From assembly GCF_014200575.1 (NCBI RefSeq), contig NZ_JACHBZ010000001.1:558001-622000 (forward strand): a stretch of 64,000 nucleotides of DNA, in the 5' to 3' direction. This stretch comes from Mucilaginibacter saanensis. GTDB lineage: Bacteria > Bacteroidota > Bacteroidia > Sphingobacteriales > Sphingobacteriaceae. Position numbers and translations under genes: made by a program. Position 1 is the stretch's first letter; the number at the start of each line of letters is the position of its first letter. A model generated the notes under the pieces. That model did not search any database and was not told the origin of the DNA. It saw nothing but the letters and a program-made list of their open reading frames with translations. This document shows positions 9,118 through 18,932 of this stretch, piece after piece.

Positions 9118-10029
9118 TTATATCTTATTATCTGATTTGACCTTTTTGCGGTACTCATTTGGCGAGGCTCCCATGAGCTTGGTAAACATCCTTGAAAAAT
9201 AATATTGGTCATCAACGCCGAGGCTAACAGCAATGTTTTTGATTGACATGGTTGTAAACGATATGTACTGACATGCTTTTTGAACCTTCAGCTGGTTAAA
9301 ATACTCAATAGGCGAATAGCCGGTCTTGGTTTTGAAAATGGCCGAAAAATGTGAAGTAGATAAGTTTGCAAAAGTTGAAAGCTCATCAAGGCGCACAGTT
9401 TTGTTTATATTATCCTGCATGTACTTTATCGCTTTTTCAACAATGTTATCCTCGGCGTTATCTTCCAGATGGTTAAATTTATCCTCATATATCAATGACG
9501 ACAAAAAGTGCGAAAATATCATGTTTACATAACGCAGCGTATCGTCGCTATACCCTTTCTCCAGGTTAATGTAAATATCCTCAAACAGCTTTATCCTGTC
9601 TTCATTGTAAGATAAATATGGCTTATAATTTTCGGAGTTTTTCAGTATCAGGTCTATTATAAATGCAGCCGTTTCGCCTTTAAAATGTATCCAGTAAATG
9701 GTCCATGGTTTATCCATGTTTGCGGCGTACCTATGTGGCGTATTGGCAGGTATAGCTATAAATTGTGATGGCGATACCTCTACCTTTTTTTTATTGATCT
9801 CCAGCCAGCCATATCCCTCCGTACAATAAATAATAATATGCTGGTTTATGCCAGCCGGGCGCTCGGCATAATGATAACTGGCTTTTGGATAGTAGCCAAT
9901 ATCCGTTATATAAATTTGCCTGGTAACCGGGTCGTTACTTAAAAAGTTGGCAATAATTTTTTTAGGCAATACAATAAGCTTTTGCCCGTCAAAGCCGTCC
10001 CTTTTCCTTAAACCTGTGTTTTTTGCCAT
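9118..10029 (-). CDS. AraC-family regulator, probably of the adjacent sugar-uptake operon
   Basis: 303 residues. The N-terminal cupin ligand-binding domain is seen as QHIIIYCTEGYGWLEIN, then SPSQFIAIPANTPHRYAAN with the characteristic PxxTPHxY, then WTIYWIHFKG. The C-terminal HTH runs from about residue 200 (VRLDELSTFANLSTSHFSAI) with second HTH SIKNIAVSLGVDDQYYFSRM and the closing LMGASPNEYRKK. This is the architecture of AraC/RhaS sugar sensors. It is divergent from the sugar porter/DUF5107/GalM genes, its likely targets. Confidence 0.9.
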   Translation of the reverse strand: MAKNTGLRKRDGFDGQKLIVLPKKIIANFLSNDPVTRQIYITDIGYYPKASYHYAERPAGINQHIIIYCTEGYGWLEINKKKVEVSPSQFIAIPANTPHRYAANMDKPWTIYWIHFKGETAAFIIDLILKNSENYKPYLSYNEDRIKLFEDIYINLEKGYSDDTLRYVNMIFSHFLSSLIYEDKFNHLEDNAEDNIVEKAIKYMQDNINKTVRLDELSTFANLSTSHFSAIFKTKTGYSPIEYFNQLKVQKACQYISFTTMSIKNIAVSLGVDDQYYFSRMFTKLMGASPNEYRKKVKSDNKI

Positions 10030-10392
10030 TTTTTATCTGAGAGAAATGATATAAGATATAAGGAAATAGTGAATTATACCCGGCTACAAACATTAATAAA
10101 AAAGTTCAAAAACCATCAAGGATATTTGATCTTTTAAGTACCTGGTGTTTAAATATGATTGATGGGCGCACTGTCGGGCTCAGAATGAATCTTCCATAAT
10201 AAAATCCATCATTATCGTAATATTAACTATTTTATAATCTCTTTTAATCCGTGACATTTACATTGTAACCAATTTAACAGAATCCATATTTAAGCCTGCG
10301 TGTGATATTAAAGCAGGTGGTGATAAATAGATACATTTATATATAGATAACGATATGATGCTTACCATAGCAAAATCATACAACCTAAAGTA
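10030..10392. other. Divergent regulatory region, AraC gene / sugar porter
   Basis: 363 bp without a credible ORF, AT-rich. It must contain the promoters of both divergent units. On the plus strand TACATTTA (about 10333-10340) approaches the TAnnTTTG element, about 50 bp before the porter start. I could not define an AraC operator by eye. Confidence 0.45.
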
Positions 10393-11736
10393 ATGAGCAA
10401 TTCAAAAAATTTTAACAGCCGGTACATTATCGGTATTTCCTTTATTTCGGCCCTTGGCGGGTATCTTTTCGGATTCGACTTTGCCGTAATATCAGGAGCA
10501 TTACCATTTTTACGTACGCAATTTGCGCTTACTCCTGCATGGGAAGGCTTTTTAACCGGCTCACTGGCTTTAGGCTGTATAGTGGGCTGCCTGATAGCCG
10601 GTAACCTGGCCGATCGTTATGGCCGTAAGCCAGGTTTGGTAATAGCGGCCATGATTTTTGCTGTATCTTCAATTGGTATAGCTTTTTCACAATCGTTTAT
10701 TTATTTTATTATACTGCGTTTTGGGGCCGGTATTGGAGTAGGGATGGCCTCTATGCTTTGCCCAATGTATATAGCCGAGGTTTCGCCGGCCGAGGTAAGG
10801 GGGCGTAATGTGGCCATTAACCAGCTTACAGTGGTTATCGGTATATTGATCACTAACCTGGTAAACTATTTCCTGGCCGATACCGGTCACGATGCCTGGC
10901 GATGGATGTTTGGTCTGGGTGCGCTACCATCGGCTATTTTCCTGATTGGAGTTACCTGGCTGCCTGAAAGCCCCAGGTGGTTAATGAAATCTGGTCAGCC
11001 GCAAAAAGCCAAATTGGTGCTTGATAAAATTGGTTCGCCTGATTTTGCAGCCTTTACCATGAAAGCCATTGAAAAATCATTAGTGGGCAGTACAAAGCAG
11101 TCATACGCTATGGTGTTTGAAAAGGCAGTTCGCCCGGCTGTAGTGGTTGGTATTACATTGGCCGTGTTTCAGCAGTTTTGTGGCATAAACGTGGTGTTTA
11201 ATTATACTTCAACCATATTTGAGTCGGTAGGGGCCAATTTAAACCGACAATTGTTTGAAACCGTAGCCATCGGTATTGTAAACCTGCTGTTTACTTTATT
11301 GGCTATGTGGCAGGTTGATAAGCTTGGCCGGCGCCCGCTGATGCTGGTTGGTTCGCTCGGCCTATCAATACTATATATTGTGCTGGCGGTTGCATTACAA
11401 AATCATTTCCCGGCCGGGTTGGTATCTGTGTTTGTGCTGTTGGCTATCAGCACTTATGCCATATCGCTGGCGCCGGTTACCTGGGTGCTTATTTCAGAGA
11501 TATTTCCTAACAAGATCAGGGGCGTGGCTTCATCAGTAGCCATTGTATCATTATGGGGCGCTTATTTTATACTGGTATTCACATTTCCCATACTGGCAAA
11601 AACGTTGGGTACCTACGGGCCTTTTTACCTGTACGCGGTTATCTGTTTCCTGGGCTTTTTGTTTGTAAAAGCAAGGGTAAAGGAAACCAAAGGGCAAACC
11701 CTGGAAGAACTGGAAGATAATTTAATCAGACATTAA
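10393..11736 (+). CDS. MFS sugar porter (XylE-like sugar:H+ symporter)
   Basis: 447 residues, 12 predicted membrane helices. Sugar-porter signatures are all present: GGYLFGFDFAVISG in helix 1, DRYGRKPGL in the 2-3 loop, PESPRWLMKSGQ after helix 6, QQFCGINVVFNYTS in helix 7, DKLGRRPLM in the 8-9 loop and VKETKGQTLEELE at the end. The QQ(F)xGIN motif is a sugar-binding helix, so a pentose or hexose is the substrate; xylose, arabinose and galactose are all possible given the neighbours. It is followed after 25 bp by the DUF5107-TPR gene, so they are probably co-transcribed, and a divergent AraC gene is the expected regulator. Confidence 0.93.
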   Translation: MSNSKNFNSRYIIGISFISALGGYLFGFDFAVISGALPFLRTQFALTPAWEGFLTGSLALGCIVGCLIAGNLADRYGRKPGLVIAAMIFAVSSIGIAFSQSFIYFIILRFGAGIGVGMASMLCPMYIAEVSPAEVRGRNVAINQLTVVIGILITNLVNYFLADTGHDAWRWMFGLGALPSAIFLIGVTWLPESPRWLMKSGQPQKAKLVLDKIGSPDFAAFTMKAIEKSLVGSTKQSYAMVFEKAVRPAVVVGITLAVFQQFCGINVVFNYTSTIFESVGANLNRQLFETVAIGIVNLLFTLLAMWQVDKLGRRPLMLVGSLGLSILYIVLAVALQNHFPAGLVSVFVLLAISTYAISLAPVTWVLISEIFPNKIRGVASSVAIVSLWGAYFILVFTFPILAKTLGTYGPFYLYAVICFLGFLFVKARVKETKGQTLEELEDNLIRH

Positions 11737-11761
11737 TCATCAGCAGAAGAAATAATATACT

Positions 11762-14700
11762 ATGAATCAATCTAATGTATCCGTTTGGGAAGAAAAGGTA
11801 ATTATCCCTACGTATGGTGTTGGTAAGCCCGATAAAAACCCCATGTTTTTTGAAAAACGTGTTTACCAGGGGAGCAGCGGTGTGGTTTATCCTAATCCCG
11901 TGATCGAAAAAATTGCCGATGAAAAAGAGAATAAGGAATATACAGGCCTATTCCTGGAGAATAAATATCTGAAAGTAATGATATTGCCGGAGCTTGGCGG
12001 CCGTATCCAAATGGCTTATGATAAAATTAAACAAAGGCATTTTATATACTATAACCAGGTCATCAAACCGGCGCTGGTAGGTTTAACAGGTCCATGGATT
12101 TCGGGCGGGATTGAGTTTAACTGGCCGCAGCATCATCGTCCAAGCACCTTTGATCCGGTTGATTATACGCTGGAAGAACATGCCGATGGCAGCAAAACCG
12201 TTTGGGTTAATGAGGTGGAGCGCATGTTCCACACCAAGGGGATGGCTGGTTTTACACTTCGCCCTGATACGGCTTATATTGAAATTAAGGCCAAATTGTT
12301 TAATCGCTCGGCTTTACCGCAAACTTTTTTGTGGTGGGCTAACCCGGCAGTAAAGGTGAATGATCATTACCAGTCGGTATTTCCGCCTGATGTAAATGCA
12401 GTGTTTGATCACGGTAAACGCGATGTGTCTGACTTTCCCATAGCTACCGGTACTTATTATAAAGTTGATTATTCGCCGGGAACTGATATTTCTATGTATA
12501 AAAATATCCCGGTGCCCACCTCTTACATGGCTATCAACTCTGATTATGATTTTGTTGGTGGATATGAGCATGATAGCCAGGCTGGCTTATTACATGTAGC
12601 CAATCATCATGTATCACCAGGAAAAAAACAATGGACCTGGGGCCATAGTGATTTTGGCCAGGCCTGGGATAGGAACCTGACTGATGAGGATGGTCCATAC
12701 ATTGAGCTGATGACCGGGGTATTTACTGATAATCAGCCCGATTTTAGCTGGCTGATGCCCTACGAAGAAAAAACCTTTACCCAGTACTTTTTACCCTACC
12801 GGGAACTGGGTATGGTGAAAAATGCCACTAAGGATATTCTGCTTGCGTTAAGCAAGGCAGGCGATAAAATAACTATTAAAATACAGGTAACATCTGAGCA
12901 GCCTGATCTGCACATTCAACTGAGTTACAAAGGCGAAACGCTGTTTAAAGAACATGCTACCATCACGCCTGAAAATGTTTTTGTAAAGGAGGTGGCCGTT
13001 AATGCCGACTTGAACGAGAACGAACTATTGCTTGTGATCAACAGCAATAGTAACCAGGAACTGATACGCTATGAACCAGCAAAAAATAAACAAAACGAAC
13101 TGCCAACCGCGGCAAAGCCGGCTTTGCTGCCAACAGATGTAGAAAGTGTTGAACAGTTATTTTTAACCGCCCAGCACCTGGAGCAATATCGCCACGCAAC
13201 ATACAGCCCTATGCCTTACTATGAAGAAGCCTTACGCCGCGAGCCTACCGATATTCGTAATAACAATGCTCTCGGAAAATGGTACATACGTAAAGGCCAG
13301 TTTGCCAAAGCCGAACCTTATTTGAGAAAAGCAGTAGAAACCAGTATTCAGCGTAACCCTAACCCTTATGATAGCGAGGCTTATTATAACCTGGGCCTGT
13401 GCCTGAAATCCCTTGGCAGGGCAGATGAGGCTTATATCGTATTTTACAAAGCTACCTGGAGCAATGCCTGGAAAGATACCGGCTTTTTTGCCGTTGCACA
13501 GATTGATATGGCCCGCGGTCATTATGCACTGGCGCTGGATCATATTACGCAATCATTAGATCGTAATGCCAATAATAGCAAAGCTTACGCTATTAAAGCA
13601 GCTGCTTACCGCAAACTTAACCGCTTGGATAAGGCTTTGCAAATAGCCGATACCGCTTTAGAAAGGGATGGCTTTAATTTAGGGGCTATTTTTGAAATAG
13701 TATTGGCATACCGCTTAGTCAATGAGCCATTAAAGGCCGAACATAGTTTAGATCAATTAATGGCGCTTTCAAGAGGCGATGATCAGAACTTTATAGAATA
13801 TGCATTGGATTATGCTGCGGCAGGCTTGTTTAATGAAGCCGCACAGCTCCTGCAACTGGTGGTAAAACCGGGGGCTTCAAACCCGATAGTATATTATACA
13901 CTGGGTTGGTTGAGCCACCAATGCGGCAGAAAAGCCGAAACTGCGGAGTGGTTTGCCAAAGCAGCTGCTGCCGATCCTTATTTGTGTTTCCCGAACCGTT
14001 TAGATGAGATAGGCATTTTACAGCTCGCTGCCGAAATTAATCCTGCCGACGCCAAAGCACCTTATTATTTGGGTAATTTGTTTTACGATAAACGCCAGTA
14101 TGCTGAGGCTGTAAGCTGGTGGGAAAAATCGGCGGCTTTGGATGCAAAATTCCCTACTGTATTCAGGAACCTGGCTATTGCCTATTTTAACAAGCAAAAC
14201 AATCAACAGAAGGCGCTCGAGTATTTTGAAAAAGCATTTGCATTGGATAAAACCGACGCGCGTGTTTTAATGGAGCTTGACCAGTTATACAAGAGGCTGA
14301 ACAAAGCCCCTGAGCAACGGTTGCAATTTATAGAGAATAACCTGGAGGTGGCTAATCTGCGCGATGATGTTTACCTGGAGCGGGTTACTTTATATAATTT
14401 GCTGGGCAATTATGAAACAGCATTGAACCTGCTTACTGCCCGCCAGTTTCACCCATGGGAAGGCGGCGAAGGTAAAGCTTCGGGGCAGTATGTATTTAGC
14501 CTGGTTCAACTGGCTAAAAAGTACCGCGAGGAGGGTTTATATGATAAGGCGATCACTTATCTTAATAACGCCAAAACCTATCCGCATAACCTGGGCGAGG
14601 GCAAGCTGTATGGTACACAGGAAAACGACATTGACTATTGGTTGGGTTGTGTTTATGAGTCCTCAAATAAACCGGAGCTGGCTAAAAAATATTTTGAGCA

Positions 14701-15106
14701 GGCTACTATCGGTTTAGATGAACCATCTGCAGCTGTGTTTTATAATGATCAGCAACCCGATAAGATATTTTATCAGGGACTTGCATGGCAAAAATTGGGT
14801 AATAGCGAAAAGGCCCGTCATATATTTAAAAAATTGATTGACTACGGTGTGCAACATGCTAATGACGAGGTTAAAATTGATTATTTTGCCGTGTCGCTGC
14901 CTAATCTGCTGATCTTTGATGACGATCTTAATTTGAGGAATAACATCCATACCCGTTTTTTACAGGGTTTAGGTTTATTGGGACTGGCGGAGTTTAATGC
15001 AGCTCAGGAAATGTTAAGCAGTGTGCTGCATCTTGATGCCGCCCATTCAGGCGGATATGTTCACCGGACCATGAGCAAACAAAATTTAAAAGTTACCGAT
15101 TATTAG
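11762..15106 (+). CDS. DUF5107-TPR protein
   Basis: 1114 residues, no signal peptide. Residues 1 to about 420 match the DUF5107 family: a galactose-mutarotase-like beta sandwich seen as LENKYLKVMILPELGGRIQ, GPWISGGIEFNWPQHHRPST and WTWGHSDFGQAWDRNLTDEDGPYIELMTG. From about residue 480 on come many TPR units (ALGKWYIRKGQFAKAEPYL, AYYNLGLCLKSLGRADEAY, APYYLGNLFYDKRQYAEAV, ALEYFEKAFALDKTDA). The gene lies between a sugar porter and an aldose epimerase. The mutarotase-like fold plus conserved His/Asp/Glu residues suggest a carbohydrate-active or sugar-sensing cytosolic protein; no activity can be read from the sequence. Confidence 0.88.
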   Translation: MNQSNVSVWEEKVIIPTYGVGKPDKNPMFFEKRVYQGSSGVVYPNPVIEKIADEKENKEYTGLFLENKYLKVMILPELGGRIQMAYDKIKQRHFIYYNQVIKPALVGLTGPWISGGIEFNWPQHHRPSTFDPVDYTLEEHADGSKTVWVNEVERMFHTKGMAGFTLRPDTAYIEIKAKLFNRSALPQTFLWWANPAVKVNDHYQSVFPPDVNAVFDHGKRDVSDFPIATGTYYKVDYSPGTDISMYKNIPVPTSYMAINSDYDFVGGYEHDSQAGLLHVANHHVSPGKKQWTWGHSDFGQAWDRNLTDEDGPYIELMTGVFTDNQPDFSWLMPYEEKTFTQYFLPYRELGMVKNATKDILLALSKAGDKITIKIQVTSEQPDLHIQLSYKGETLFKEHATITPENVFVKEVAVNADLNENELLLVINSNSNQELIRYEPAKNKQNELPTAAKPALLPTDVESVEQLFLTAQHLEQYRHATYSPMPYYEEALRREPTDIRNNNALGKWYIRKGQFAKAEPYLRKAVETSIQRNPNPYDSEAYYNLGLCLKSLGRADEAYIVFYKATWSNAWKDTGFFAVAQIDMARGHYALALDHITQSLDRNANNSKAYAIKAAAYRKLNRLDKALQIADTALERDGFNLGAIFEIVLAYRLVNEPLKAEHSLDQLMALSRGDDQNFIEYALDYAAAGLFNEAAQLLQLVVKPGASNPIVYYTLGWLSHQCGRKAETAEWFAKAAAADPYLCFPNRLDEIGILQLAAEINPADAKAPYYLGNLFYDKRQYAEAVSWWEKSAALDAKFPTVFRNLAIAYFNKQNNQQKALEYFEKAFALDKTDARVLMELDQLYKRLNKAPEQRLQFIENNLEVANLRDDVYLERVTLYNLLGNYETALNLLTARQFHPWEGGEGKASGQYVFSLVQLAKKYREEGLYDKAITYLNNAKTYPHNLGEGKLYGTQENDIDYWLGCVYESSNKPELAKKYFEQATIGLDEPSAAVFYNDQQPDKIFYQGLAWQKLGNSEKARHIFKKLIDYGVQHANDEVKIDYFAVSLPNLLIFDDDLNLRNNIHTRFLQGLGLLGLAEFNAAQEMLSSVLHLDAAHSGGYVHRTMSKQNLKVTDY

Positions 15107-15123
15107 TTTTATATATAACCATA

Positions 15124-15165
15124 TTAAATGCCTGGCTTTACTATTGTTGACTGCCCGGCATTTAA
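15124..15165. terminator. Hairpin between the DUF5107 and aldose epimerase genes
   Basis: TTAAATGCC pairs with GGCATTTAA across a 24-nt loop, with a CTTTTTTTG tract shortly after. Plausible intrinsic terminator or attenuator, separating galM partially from the upstream genes. Confidence 0.5.
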
Positions 15166-15203
15166 ATATGCTCTTTTTTTGACAGCAGCCCGAATAATAA
15201 ATA

Positions 15204-16244
15204 ATGATCGTTAGTAATACAAAAATATCATATGAGCAATGGGGGCAGCATGCCGGGGAGCAGGTATGTATCTTTAAAATGGAAAATGAAGGTGGTGCTT
15301 ATGTAGAATTAACCAATTACGGTGCTACCCTGGTTTCGGCAGTGGTTCCTGACGCCCGGGGACAACTGGGCAATACTGTTTTAGGTTTTAAATCATTACA
15401 GGCTTATATAGATGAGAGGTGTTACATAGGTGCTACAATTGGGCGTTATGCCAATAGGATAAGCGGCGCAAAATTTAAATTGGACGGTACCACCTATCAC
15501 CTGGAAAATAATGATGGTAAAAATACCAATCATGGTGGTAATCATGGATTTAACAGTCGGGTTTTTAAATATGCTATTACAGCCGATGGCTTGTTTTTTA
15601 CCTTGCTGAGTAAGGATGGTGATGGAGGCTTCCCTGGCAATCTGGAACTTACTGTAAATTACCATTGGACGGATTTAAATGAGCTCATTATTACTTATTT
15701 TGCTTCAACTGATAAAAAAACTGTGGCCAGCTTTACCAATCATGCCTATTTTAATCTTTCGGGTAAAAATGGCAAGATATATGATCATCTTTTGACTGTT
15801 TATGCTGATCAGGTGCTGGATAACGACGCTGATTATGTGCCTACCGGATTAATAAAATCAACCGGGAAAATAGCCTTTGATGGTATTCCGATACGTAATA
15901 AGATGAAAATAACCGACAACAGCATTGTTGGATTAAATGATTGCTATGTGCTAAATGAGCAAGGTAATAAACTCCATAAGCTGGCTGCAAAACTCTTTGA
16001 AAAGGAATCAGGGAGGAAACTGGAGGTTTATACTACTTACCCGGCCGTTATGGTTTATACCGGCGATTATCTTCAAAGTGAGCATGAGGGGCATAACTCC
16101 CGCCAGTATGGAGCATTTGAGGGTTTGTGCCTGGAGTGCCAGCATTATCCTGACAGTCCTAATCATTCAAATTTTCCATCAACCGTACTGGATGCTGAGG
16201 ATGTATACCAGGAAACCATTGCTTATAAATTCAGCCATATTTAG
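15204..16244 (+). CDS. galM: Aldose 1-epimerase (galactose mutarotase)
   Basis: 346 residues, cytoplasmic. It interconverts alpha and beta anomers of aldoses so that newly imported sugar can enter metabolism. Family signatures: GATIGRYANRISGAKFKLDG (about 77-96), the HGG motif in NTNHGGNHGFNSRVF with catalytic His, FTNHAYFNLSG with second His, the VGLNDCYVL acid, and the catalytic Glu in LCLECQHYPDSPNHSNFPST. It is third in the sugar porter/DUF5107/galM series. Which sugar is served cannot be decided; arabinose, xylose and galactose all fit. Confidence 0.93.
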   Translation: MIVSNTKISYEQWGQHAGEQVCIFKMENEGGAYVELTNYGATLVSAVVPDARGQLGNTVLGFKSLQAYIDERCYIGATIGRYANRISGAKFKLDGTTYHLENNDGKNTNHGGNHGFNSRVFKYAITADGLFFTLLSKDGDGGFPGNLELTVNYHWTDLNELIITYFASTDKKTVASFTNHAYFNLSGKNGKIYDHLLTVYADQVLDNDADYVPTGLIKSTGKIAFDGIPIRNKMKITDNSIVGLNDCYVLNEQGNKLHKLAAKLFEKESGRKLEVYTTYPAVMVYTGDYLQSEHEGHNSRQYGAFEGLCLECQHYPDSPNHSNFPSTVLDAEDVYQETIAYKFSHI

Positions 16245-16353
16245 CTGTGTTTCCTTTTTCCTTATCCATCAGAATAATAATTACTTTTGAATGTGTTGAC
16301 TACAGCAAAACGCTACTGCGGTTTTAGTTTAATCATTTAACAGTAATGAAGTA

Positions 16354-17211
16354 ATGAACGAAGTATTTTCAAGATCGGGGGAATATTTACTTAAATTAAA
16401 AAGTGTTGATTCTGATATGATGAGTACTCCCGCTCAGTTCTCTGAATATACGATACTGTTTATTCCCGAGGGCGATGGTGTTTATCATGCCGATTTTGGG
16501 GTGTTTAATTACACCGGACCGGTTATTTTATTTTCTACACCATTACAGGTGATCCATATTGAGCAAAGTAAACCGGTTCAATTATCTATACTTCAATTTC
16601 ATGCCGATTTTTATTGTATCGAATACCATAGGGAAGAGGTAGCCTGCAATGGCCTGTTATTTAATAATATTTATATACAACCCTGCGTTAAGCTAAGCCC
16701 TGCTGATGCAAAAATATTTCAACATGTTTTAAGCGAAGTGGATGAAGAGTTTAGCCGTGAATCGCCCTCAGAAATTGTGCTCAGGGCATATCTGCAACTA
16801 TTTTTGGCCAAATCAAGCAGTATCAAGATTAAATTAATTGATGACCATCAGGATCGCAAAGGAAAAGATGAATTGATGGAAAAATTCAGGCAACTGCTTA
16901 ATCAGCATTACCTGACCCTGCACCGACCTAATGATTATGCCAGCTTGCTATCCATGTCGCCTAATAATTTCACAAAACGCTGCACCCGTTATTTCAGTAA
17001 GACTCCCTCGCAGCTTATTCAGGAAAGGCTTATTCTCGAAGCAAAAAAACAGCTTCACTTAACTCGCCAAAGCATCAAGGAAATAGCTTACTCACTCCAG
17101 TTTCAGGATGAATTTTATTTTAGCCGGGTATTCAAAAAAGTAACCAAAGTATCACCCCAAACTTTCAGGGATAAAACAGGAATCTCTATCGTGGCAGATT
17201 TGTCCAAGTAA
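16354..17211 (+). CDS. AraC-family regulator heading a DUF417/AhpD/DUF302 cluster
   Basis: 285 residues. The N-terminal cupin-like domain has weak sugar-sensor features but three cysteines close together (FYCIEYHREEVACNGLLFNN and YIQPCVKL, about residues 87-112). The C-terminal double HTH is LHRPNDYASLLSMSPNNFTK and SIKEIAYSLQFQDEFYFSRV, ending VSPQTFRDK. It is encoded about 60 bp before a DUF417 gene in the same direction. In E. coli, RclR is a cysteine-using AraC-type activator beside the DUF417 gene rclC; the synteny invites the same reading, though overall similarity to RclR cannot be judged here. Confidence 0.87.
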   Translation: MNEVFSRSGEYLLKLKSVDSDMMSTPAQFSEYTILFIPEGDGVYHADFGVFNYTGPVILFSTPLQVIHIEQSKPVQLSILQFHADFYCIEYHREEVACNGLLFNNIYIQPCVKLSPADAKIFQHVLSEVDEEFSRESPSEIVLRAYLQLFLAKSSSIKIKLIDDHQDRKGKDELMEKFRQLLNQHYLTLHRPNDYASLLSMSPNNFTKRCTRYFSKTPSQLIQERLILEAKKQLHLTRQSIKEIAYSLQFQDEFYFSRVFKKVTKVSPQTFRDKTGISIVADLSK

Positions 17212-17273
17212 TAGCCTTAATCGTCCATGTTGTGGCACGGCATCCAGATATAGATTTGTTAAAAATTTATATC

Positions 17274-17843
17274 ATGAAAAGTTCAATCATCAATAGCATC
17301 GCCAACCTTGACCAATTTGGTAAAAGGGTTATCCGTTTTGGCATTGTAGTAGTTTTCTTTTGGATAGGTGCACTTAAGTTTTTTACTTATGAGGCCGATG
17401 GCATTGTGCCCTTTGTGGCCAATAGCCCATTTATGTCGTTCTTTTATAATAATCCCGATGGTTACAAACAACACATGAACAAAGAGGGCGAACTGATTGT
17501 CGCCAATCACCAGTGGAACACGGATAATAATACCTACGGCTTTTCTAAGGGGCTTGGAATATTCCTGGTTACGCTTGCTGTTTTTGTGGCCATATACAAA
17601 GTAGCACCGCTACCCAGTATGATTGCCAGCCTGCTTATCGGCATCCTCACACTCGGAACCCTGTCATTCCTGGTCACAACGCCCGAAAGTTGGGTGCCGC
17701 ACCTTACAGACCAACAATGGGGTTTCCCGTATTTATCCGGTCGTGGCCGTTTGGTTATTAAGGATCTTGTGATCCTGGGCGGTGCCATCATTACCATGAG
17801 CGAGTCTGCAAGACTTTATTTAAGCCGTCAAAAAAATAAATAA
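17274..17843 (+). CDS. DUF417 inner-membrane protein (RclC/YkgB-like)
   Basis: About 189 residues from the ATG at 17274 (MKSSIINSIANLDQFGKR); a longer open frame starts at a GTG at 17232 but is poor. Four hydrophobic segments. DUF417 hallmarks: VIRFGIVVVFFWIGALKFFTYEADGI, VANSPFMSFFY, and the late LVTTPESWVP and GRLVIKDLVILGGAI. In E. coli the related RclC belongs to the reactive-chlorine resistance regulon; exact activity is unknown. It is followed after 31 bp by an AhpD-like gene, so a shared operon is likely. Confidence 0.88.
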   Translation: MKSSIINSIANLDQFGKRVIRFGIVVVFFWIGALKFFTYEADGIVPFVANSPFMSFFYNNPDGYKQHMNKEGELIVANHQWNTDNNTYGFSKGLGIFLVTLAVFVAIYKVAPLPSMIASLLIGILTLGTLSFLVTTPESWVPHLTDQQWGFPYLSGRGRLVIKDLVILGGAIITMSESARLYLSRQKNK

Positions 17844-17874
17844 TTAAATTACATCACATTTAAATCTTAATAAA

Positions 17875-18414
17875 ATGAAAACGATAACTGTGCCTGTCAG
17901 AGAACAGGTTAGCGAAGAATCACAGGTTATATTTGACCAAATGCAAAAGCGAATGGGGCGCGTTCCTAATTTGTACGCTACCATTGGTTACTCGGGTAAT
18001 GCATTAAGAAGTTTTGTTGATTTTGAAACTACATTAAGTAAGGGAGTATTCAGACCAAAAGAAAGAGAAGCCGTTGCCTTAATAGTTTCAGAAGTGAACA
18101 GTTGTGCGTATTGTTTAGCAGGGCACACGTTGGCAGCTATTAAAAATGGTTATACCAAAGAGGATACCCTGGCTATCAGAAAAGGGGAGGTAAATGATCC
18201 TAAGCTGAGCGCCATTTTACTGTTGGCCAAATCTATAACAGAAAATCAGGGACATGCAGATGAAGGTGCCCTGGATAATTTTTTTGCCGCAGGTTATGAT
18301 GAAGCTGCCTTAATGGAGCTTGTTGGTTTAGTAACCCTAAGGATATTTACCAATTATGTTTATGCCTTAACAGCAATCCCTGTTGATTTTCCGGCAGCCG
18401 AACCTATAAATTAA
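17875..18414 (+). CDS. AhpD-like alkylhydroperoxidase (carboxymuconolactone decarboxylase family)
   Basis: 179 residues, all-helical CMD fold. The redox motif CAYC-LAGH (SCAYCLAGHTLAAIKNG, about residues 80-96) is the peroxidase signature: two cysteines, with the His three residues after the second. The REAVALIVSEVNS stretch before it contains the proton-relay Glu of AhpD-type proteins. Expected role is thiol-dependent reduction of organic peroxides in the cytoplasm. It sits in a tight series with DUF417, DUF302 (10 bp downstream) and NTF2-like genes behind an AraC regulator, supporting an oxidant defence function. Confidence 0.88.
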   Translation: MKTITVPVREQVSEESQVIFDQMQKRMGRVPNLYATIGYSGNALRSFVDFETTLSKGVFRPKEREAVALIVSEVNSCAYCLAGHTLAAIKNGYTKEDTLAIRKGEVNDPKLSAILLLAKSITENQGHADEGALDNFFAAGYDEAALMELVGLVTLRIFTNYVYALTAIPVDFPAAEPIN

Positions 18415-18423
18415 CATAATATC

Positions 18424-18930
18424 ATGCTGAATGAAAAGCAGTGCAGCGGGTTTAAAATTTCGGATGATGATAGGCGGAGTTTTTTAAAACAAGCGTTTGC
18501 TGCCTGCTTTTATGCTGTTTTACCTTTCAAAAATATGATTATGACAAACCCCGAAGGAGTTACGATTAACAAAAGCAAATATGGTGTAAAAGAAACCATT
18601 GATAGGTTACAGCAGTTTTTGCAACAACATGGTGCAACTATATATGCCCGGATAAACCAGCAACAGGAATTGAGCAATGCCGGGCAAGCCATAGCCCCGA
18701 TGGAGTTTTTGCTATTTGGCAATCCCAAAGCAGGCGGCCCTGTAATAGTTGAAAGCCCGATAGCAGCGCTTGACCTGCCGCTGAAAATTTTAGCCTGGCA
18801 AGATGCACAGCAAACTGTTTGGGTGGCTTATAACAATGTGGGGTATATTAAAAATAGGTATGCTTTGTCAACTGCTTCGAGTGCTCCTTTAAATCTTGAA
18901 CCATTAATTGCTCAGATATTAATTCAATAA
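18424..18930 (+). CDS. DUF302-family protein with N-terminal export-like segment
   Basis: 168 residues. From about residue 50 it follows the DUF302 pattern: GVKETIDRLQQFLQQHGATI, ARINQQQELSNAGQAI, MEFLLFGNPKAGGPVI, and LPLKILAWQDAQQTVWVAYN. The first 40 residues (DDRRSFLKQAFAACFYAVLPF) have a twin-arginine RRSFLKQ followed by a hydrophobic run, so Tat export is possible, although the cleavage region is not clear. Family function is unknown; members often sit with redox genes. It is tightly packed between the AhpD-like and NTF2-like genes. Confidence 0.82.
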   Translation: MLNEKQCSGFKISDDDRRSFLKQAFAACFYAVLPFKNMIMTNPEGVTINKSKYGVKETIDRLQQFLQQHGATIYARINQQQELSNAGQAIAPMEFLLFGNPKAGGPVIVESPIAALDLPLKILAWQDAQQTVWVAYNNVGYIKNRYALSTASSAPLNLEPLIAQILIQ

Positions 18931-18932
18931 AA

